Positions 6,536 to 8,847 of a DNA stretch of 8,847 nucleotides are shown piece by piece (the stretch's first letter is position 1; every line of letters begins with the position of its first letter). The position numbers were made by a program, and so were the translations under genes. The DNA is taken from contig JAJZJJ010000086.1 of assembly GCA_021810175.1 (NCBI GenBank), forward strand, positions 1 to 8,847. Direction: 5' to 3'. Under the pieces are notes generated by a model that was given only the letters and a program-made list of their open reading frames with translations, had not been told where the DNA came from and ran no database searches. This DNA comes from Acidobacteriota bacterium (lineage in GTDB: Bacteria; Acidobacteriota; Terriglobia; Terriglobales; Acidobacteriaceae).

Positions 6536-7561
6536 CTACCCGGCTATCTGCCTCTCCTCTCCGCTCTCGTCTAAGCAGGCGTCGATGCGCGATGTCCTCG
6601 GCGGATAGGCCTGCAGCCATGCAGCCAGCGCCCGATAGTCCCTGGAAATCCGGGCTTCGGGTTCATACTCAAGAACGGTCAGCCCGTGCATCAGTGCTTC
6701 GTCCATGTCCAGGCTGCGATGTAACTCGAGAGGGAGCAGTCGCTCGCCCAGGCGCTTCCCCAGGTCCGTCCGCACTCTCTGGTGCAGAGGCACCGACTCG
6801 CAATACTGATTCAGTACAAACAGTGGCTTCGGGCCGGGAGTCTCCAGCCCCACGAAGCTGGAAACAAAAGTCTCCAGCCCGCCTAGCAGCAGCAGCGCAT
6901 TCCAGTCCGGCAGCACCGGCACCAGCAGCGTCGGAGACCAGCGGAAGATCGCACGCATCAGCCCCAGCGAATGCACCCCCAGATCCACAAGCACCCGATC
7001 GCAGTTGGCTGCCACTTCCGTGAGTCGCTCCGGCATCCAGCTGTCGAGAGCTTCCCCCGGGCGGCTGTGGATCAGGGGAAGGATCGCCGTCTGTACGCGG
7101 GTCCCGCTGCGCCGGTCGACAACCGTCTGCGTCTCGCCGGGCGCCGAACGCGTCGCTCCCAGCCGCAGCGCCAGATCCTCCTGGAACGACCTGTCGATCA
7201 GCAGCACCTCTTCTCCTTCCAGAGCGAGCGCGCGCCCCAGGTTGGCGACCAGGCTGGTCTTGCCCGTTCCCCCGGAAAGAGAAAACACCACGATCGTCGG
7301 TGGAAGCTGCAGCCTTTCCTGCCACCGCCGGTGTCCTCTTCCGCGTTGAGCGGGATCGTCACCATCAGACCGCGCGTTCCGTCGGCGCGAATCCGCACTG
7401 CTGGTCCCGGCATCCTCGCGAACCAACGATATGCGCTCGTCGTCCGGCGAATACCGCCGTGGCGGGTAAACTGCGAAGGGGAAACGTCGGACATCCCGAG
7501 TCTCCCTGCGGAGACTCGCGGCATGTCCCTGCTCGTGGCGGGACTCGGGGGAGGGGATCAT
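6536..7561 (-). CDS. BcsQ/MinD-family P-loop ATPase (cellulose synthase-associated YhjQ type or pilus-localisation type)
   Basis: 341 aa from the ATG at 7561, chosen because it overlaps the stop of a 24-aa frame (ATGA, 7558-7561); a TTG-started reading from 7648 adds Arg-rich residues without a ribosome site. Residues 1-85 are a basic, Arg-rich, probably disordered extension. The ATPase domain starts at PPTIVVFSLSGGTGKTS: the deviant Walker A is at 96-103, but the MinD signature lysine (K in KGGxGKT) is replaced by Ser. LLIDRSFQ (120-127) fits switch I/A'; RVLVDLG (189-195) fits Walker B. LPDWNALLLLGGLE and the C-terminal block HRSLDMDEALMHG, then EYEPEARIS, resemble BcsQ. BcsQ helps place the cellulose synthase at a pole in enterobacteria; TadZ/CpaE does so for Tad pili. 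No bcsA/bcsB is visible here; the downstream genes are fibre-type, so a localisation role for that apparatus is inferred. Confidence 0.82.
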   Translation of the reverse strand: MIPSPESRHEQGHAASLRRETRDVRRFPFAVYPPRRYSPDDERISLVREDAGTSSADSRRRNARSDGDDPAQRGRGHRRWQERLQLPPTIVVFSLSGGTGKTSLVANLGRALALEGEEVLLIDRSFQEDLALRLGATRSAPGETQTVVDRRSGTRVQTAILPLIHSRPGEALDSWMPERLTEVAANCDRVLVDLGVHSLGLMRAIFRWSPTLLVPVLPDWNALLLLGGLETFVSSFVGLETPGPKPLFVLNQYCESVPLHQRVRTDLGKRLGERLLPLELHRSLDMDEALMHGLTVLEYEPEARISRDYRALAAWLQAYPPRTSRIDACLDESGEERQIAG

Positions 7562-7632
7562 TTGCTTTGCCGTTCGTGCAGGTCGAAACCTGGCAGAATG
7601 TCGAGTGCGGCGCCGATGAGCGCATACCGCAC
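7558..7632 (-). CDS. Possible 24-aa peptide translationally coupled to the ATPase gene
   Basis: GTG at 7632 is preceded by AAGGAG with a 4-nt spacer, one of the best ribosome sites in the window. The frame reads V/M-RYALIGAALDILPGF, then DLHERQSK, and stops at TGA (7558-7560), which overlaps the ATPase ATG as ATGA. The overlap and ribosome site are direct observations; that a peptide is made is inference. It may be a small partner of the ATPase, as the short BcsR is for BcsQ in E. coli, although the sequence does not resemble BcsR, or simply a leader frame whose translation feeds ribosomes to the next start. It lies in the same reading frame as the 63-aa frame upstream, separated by two stops (TAA at 7666 and TGA at 7645). 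Confidence 0.45.
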   Translation of the reverse strand: MRYALIGAALDILPGFDLHERQSK

Positions 7633-7665
7633 CTCGCTCCTTCTTCAAAAAGTCGAACTGAATCC

Positions 7666-7857
7666 TTAACAGCTGGGGCCGAGGTGAAACCTTGCAGGGC
7701 CGGGGAAGGGGCCGAAGAAATCACAACTCTGCTGCTGAGCGTTCCCCAGCAACTTGGAAGGCCTGGCGTTGATCGCCATAAGACCCGCGCCCGTTGCGGT
7801 ACCCAGGAACTGGTGACGCAAGTTTTCCAAGTTGTACATCAACCTGGAGATATCCAT
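7666..7857 (-). CDS. Possible 63-aa small protein, first frame of the cluster
   Basis: Starts MDISRLMYNLENLRHQF, then has a Gly/Ala-rich GTATGAGLMAIN segment, a Gln-rich patch and a Phe/Pro/Gly-rich C-terminus ending LGPSC. A G-run (GGGGG) lies immediately before the ATG, with short spacing, so the ribosome site is imperfect. No transmembrane helix or signal peptide is evident; the N-terminus could form an amphipathic helix. It stands 33 nt before the 24-aa frame and in the same direction as the operon. No family is recognised. It could be a genuine small partner of the ATPase, or a chance frame in a transcribed leader; Leu-TTG and Arg-AGG codons are more frequent than in the neighbours, which argues for caution. 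Confidence 0.35.
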   Translation of the reverse strand: MDISRLMYNLENLRHQFLGTATGAGLMAINARPSKLLGNAQQQSCDFFGPFPGPARFHLGPSC

Positions 7858-7865
7858 ATCCCCCG

Positions 7866-7911
7866 TTGGTAACCATCAGTAATGATTAGTTAGTAATCCC
7901 AGGGCGATTAC
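7866..7911 (-). promoter_or_regulatory. AT-rich patch with short repeats, candidate promoter/operator of the fibre cluster
   Basis: In an otherwise GC-rich window this segment contains AGTAAT twice (7878-7883 and 7892-7897, 14 nt apart), a GATTA (7884-7888) and an inverted pair GTAATC/GATTAC (7893-7898 and 7906-7911, 7-nt spacer). On the minus strand it offers TAATCA and TACTAA as possible -10 elements roughly 15-40 nt before the 63-aa start. No clear -35 partner is visible, so the promoter call rests on composition, repeats and position. Confidence 0.35.
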
Positions 7912-8041
7912 CAGCGGCCCCGCGATCCTTCCGCCTGCTCCAGAACCCTCTGTTCCCGGGCCCGCACACCGGTTCGGGTCGCAGCCGCAGGCTTCGTCTC
8001 CCAATCCTGCTTCATGCCCTGGCAGTACCCGTCTCGCCACA

Positions 8042-8065
8042 CCGCACGGCGTAAAATACGTGCGG
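8042..8065 (+). promoter_or_regulatory. Perfect 7-bp inverted repeat flanking a -10-like TAAAAT upstream of the UPF0182 gene
   Basis: CCGCACG (8042-8048) and CGTGCGG (8059-8065) are exact reverse complements separated by 10 nt (GCGTAAAATA). The spacer contains TAAAAT (8052-8057), a plausible -10 hexamer about 48 nt before the GTG at 8105. Operator dyad and RNA stem-loop are both possible readings; no good -35 is seen at the expected spacing. Confidence 0.4.
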
Positions 8066-8104
8066 CCCTCAATCACAGTTTCCGCGCCGGAAAGCAGGAT
8101 ATTC

Positions 8105-8847
8105 GTGCACCATACCATCGAAGCTCGCGAGCGAAAGCCCCACCTCAATCTCCCGGTGATGGTCGGAATCCTCGTCGTCGTCTCCATCTTTCTCGGCAGT
8201 TCCTCGGCGCTCTCCTGGTACGTCAATGCCCTCTGGTTCAAGACTCTTGGCTACGGCCACGTCTTTTGGAAGAGCTGGGGCCTGCAATGGGGCTCCTTCG
8301 CCATCTTCTTCGCCGCCAGTTTCCTCATCCTCTACGGATGGTTCCTCGCCCTCTGGCGCATGCATCAGGCCGATCTTCCGCATGACCGCTACGTGGTTGT
8401 CGGCGAGCAGCGCATGAATCTGCCGGTTCGCCGCGCCCTGCGCATCGCCGGCGTCGCCGCTTCCCTCGCCGTCGCCGCTCTCGCCGGAACCGCCATGATG
8501 GCCGAATGGCCAACGCTCGCGCTCTGGCTCAACGCACCCCACGCCGCCGGGCCCCTCGATCCCGTCTTCGGGCGTCCGCTGAACTTCTACCTCTTCACCC
8601 TTCCCGCCTGGCAGCTCCTCGCCGGATGGCTCATGAGCCTCGCCGTCGTCGCCTGCATCGGAGCCGCCGGTTTCCTCTTCCTTTCCGGCAGCACCCGCGC
8701 CATCGCAAAGGAAAACGGCGGCCTCGCGCTTGCCCTGCCGTGGCGGGGATTCTCCATCTCCTTCGCCCTCTTCCTGGCGGTCTTCGCGGCGCAGGTGTAT
8801 CTGAACCGCTTCCGAACGCTCTTCGCCACCCACACCATCTTCAGCGG
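8105..8847 (+). CDS. UPF0182 family integral membrane protein, N-terminal part, 3' truncated by window edge
   Basis: 248 residues are present. GTG at 8105 is chosen for AGGA (8096-8099) with a 5-nt spacer; a GTG at 8060 lacks a ribosome site. Hydrophobic helices are predicted by eye at about 16-34, 62-84, 112-131, 166-192 and 214-232, separated by short polar loops. The family landmark is the periplasmic-side stretch DPVFGRP followed by NFYLFTLP (152-167), with preceding WPTLALWLNA; this 'DP-x-FG-x-x-x-x-FY-x-F-x-LP' pattern is characteristic of UPF0182 (COG1615). Complete members are usually about 900-1000 aa with a large extracytoplasmic domain, so most of the protein is outside the window. 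Its biochemical role is not established. It is transcribed divergently from the fibre cluster, and nothing in the sequence links the two beyond the shared spacer. Confidence 0.9.
   Translation, partial: MHHTIEARERKPHLNLPVMVGILVVVSIFLGSSSALSWYVNALWFKTLGYGHVFWKSWGLQWGSFAIFFAASFLILYGWFLALWRMHQADLPHDRYVVVGEQRMNLPVRRALRIAGVAASLAVAALAGTAMMAEWPTLALWLNAPHAAGPLDPVFGRPLNFYLFTLPAWQLLAGWLMSLAVVACIGAAGFLFLSGSTRAIAKENGGLALALPWRGFSISFALFLAVFAAQVYLNRFRTLFATHTIFS

Larger units (their letters stand above)
7858..8104. other. Divergent intergenic region between the fibre cluster and the UPF0182 gene
   Basis: About 250 nt with no convincing gene. It should hold promoters for both divergent units. The cluster-proximal end has an AT-rich patch and small repeats (7866-7911); the UPF0182-proximal end has an inverted repeat around TAAAAT (8042-8065). 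The GC-rich middle (about 7915-8035) shows only short CCCG/CGGG-type complementarities that I do not consider significant. An open minus-strand frame through this stretch (7876-8241) has no coding character. Confidence 0.6.

Noticed and set aside
7562..7648. Extended TTG start for the ATPase
   Set aside because: No ribosome site before the TTG; the added residues are Arg-rich; the ATG at 7561 overlaps a well-initiated small frame as ATGA.
7365..7724. Minus-strand 119-aa frame across the ATPase 5' end, including an ATG at 7625
   Set aside because: Overlaps the ATPase N-terminal coding region in another phase, and the product looks like random Arg/Pro/Cys-rich sequence.
7666..7910. Cyclic-di-GMP (GEMM) riboswitch before the BcsQ-like operon
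   Set aside because: Considered because cellulose and fibre genes are often controlled by c-di-GMP, but the conserved core segments of the GEMM class are not present on the minus strand.
8069..8833. Minus-strand 254-aa Glu/Gly-rich frame
   Set aside because: Antisense to the UPF0182 gene; the Glu/Gly/Asp repeats are the reverse complement of Leu/Phe/Ala-coding CTC, TTC and GCC codons.
1..8847. CRISPR arrays, tRNA/rRNA genes, insertion sequences
   Set aside because: No regularly spaced repeats, cloverleaf-like segments, transposase motifs or terminal inverted repeats were found by eye.

Overview
The window is GC-rich bacterial DNA with a didermic (outer-membrane) gene set. Strong G/C bias at third codon positions, alanine/proline-rich proteins, a GTG-started UPF0182 membrane protein and a BcsQ-like ATPase next to carboxypeptidase-regulatory-domain outer-membrane proteins together suggest Acidobacteriota (Terriglobia/Acidobacteriaceae type). 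This taxonomic call is inference from style and gene families, not from a marker gene.

Layout. The left edge (2-562, +) is the C-terminal two thirds of formamidopyrimidine-DNA glycosylase (Fpg/MutM), ending in its zinc finger. After a 66-nt convergent gap with weak stem-loops, a compact minus-strand gene cluster runs from about 7860 back to 629. In transcription order it contains: a possible 63-aa protein; a possible 24-aa GTG-started peptide whose stop overlaps the next start (ATGA); a BcsQ/MinD-type P-loop ATPase (341 aa); three paralogous secreted Ser/Thr-rich beta-type subunits (190, 183 and 200 aa); a fourth, divergent secreted subunit (187 aa); a two-Ig-domain, PapD-like periplasmic chaperone (272 aa); and an 896-aa outer-membrane protein with a secretin/CpaC-type 'pilus N-terminal' domain, a long beta-barrel-like middle and three carboxypeptidase-regulatory-like (Ig-fold) repeats. 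Junctions are tight (4-nt overlap, 39 nt, 1-nt overlap, 23 nt, 8 nt, 40 nt, 4-nt overlap), as expected for one operon. A roughly 250-nt divergent spacer with a local AT-rich patch separates it from a plus-strand UPF0182 membrane protein that runs off the right edge.

How it may work. Subunits, an Ig-fold chaperone and a beta-barrel outer-membrane protein are the parts list of a chaperone-usher surface fibre. The barrel protein, however, carries an N-terminal domain otherwise typical of Tad/type II secretins, and the operon starts with a MinD/BcsQ-type ATPase of the kind that positions Tad pili or cellulose synthase. The best working model is an unusual chaperone-usher-like fibre or adhesin system with a dedicated localisation ATPase. 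All functions here are read from sequence patterns; no similarity search was run.
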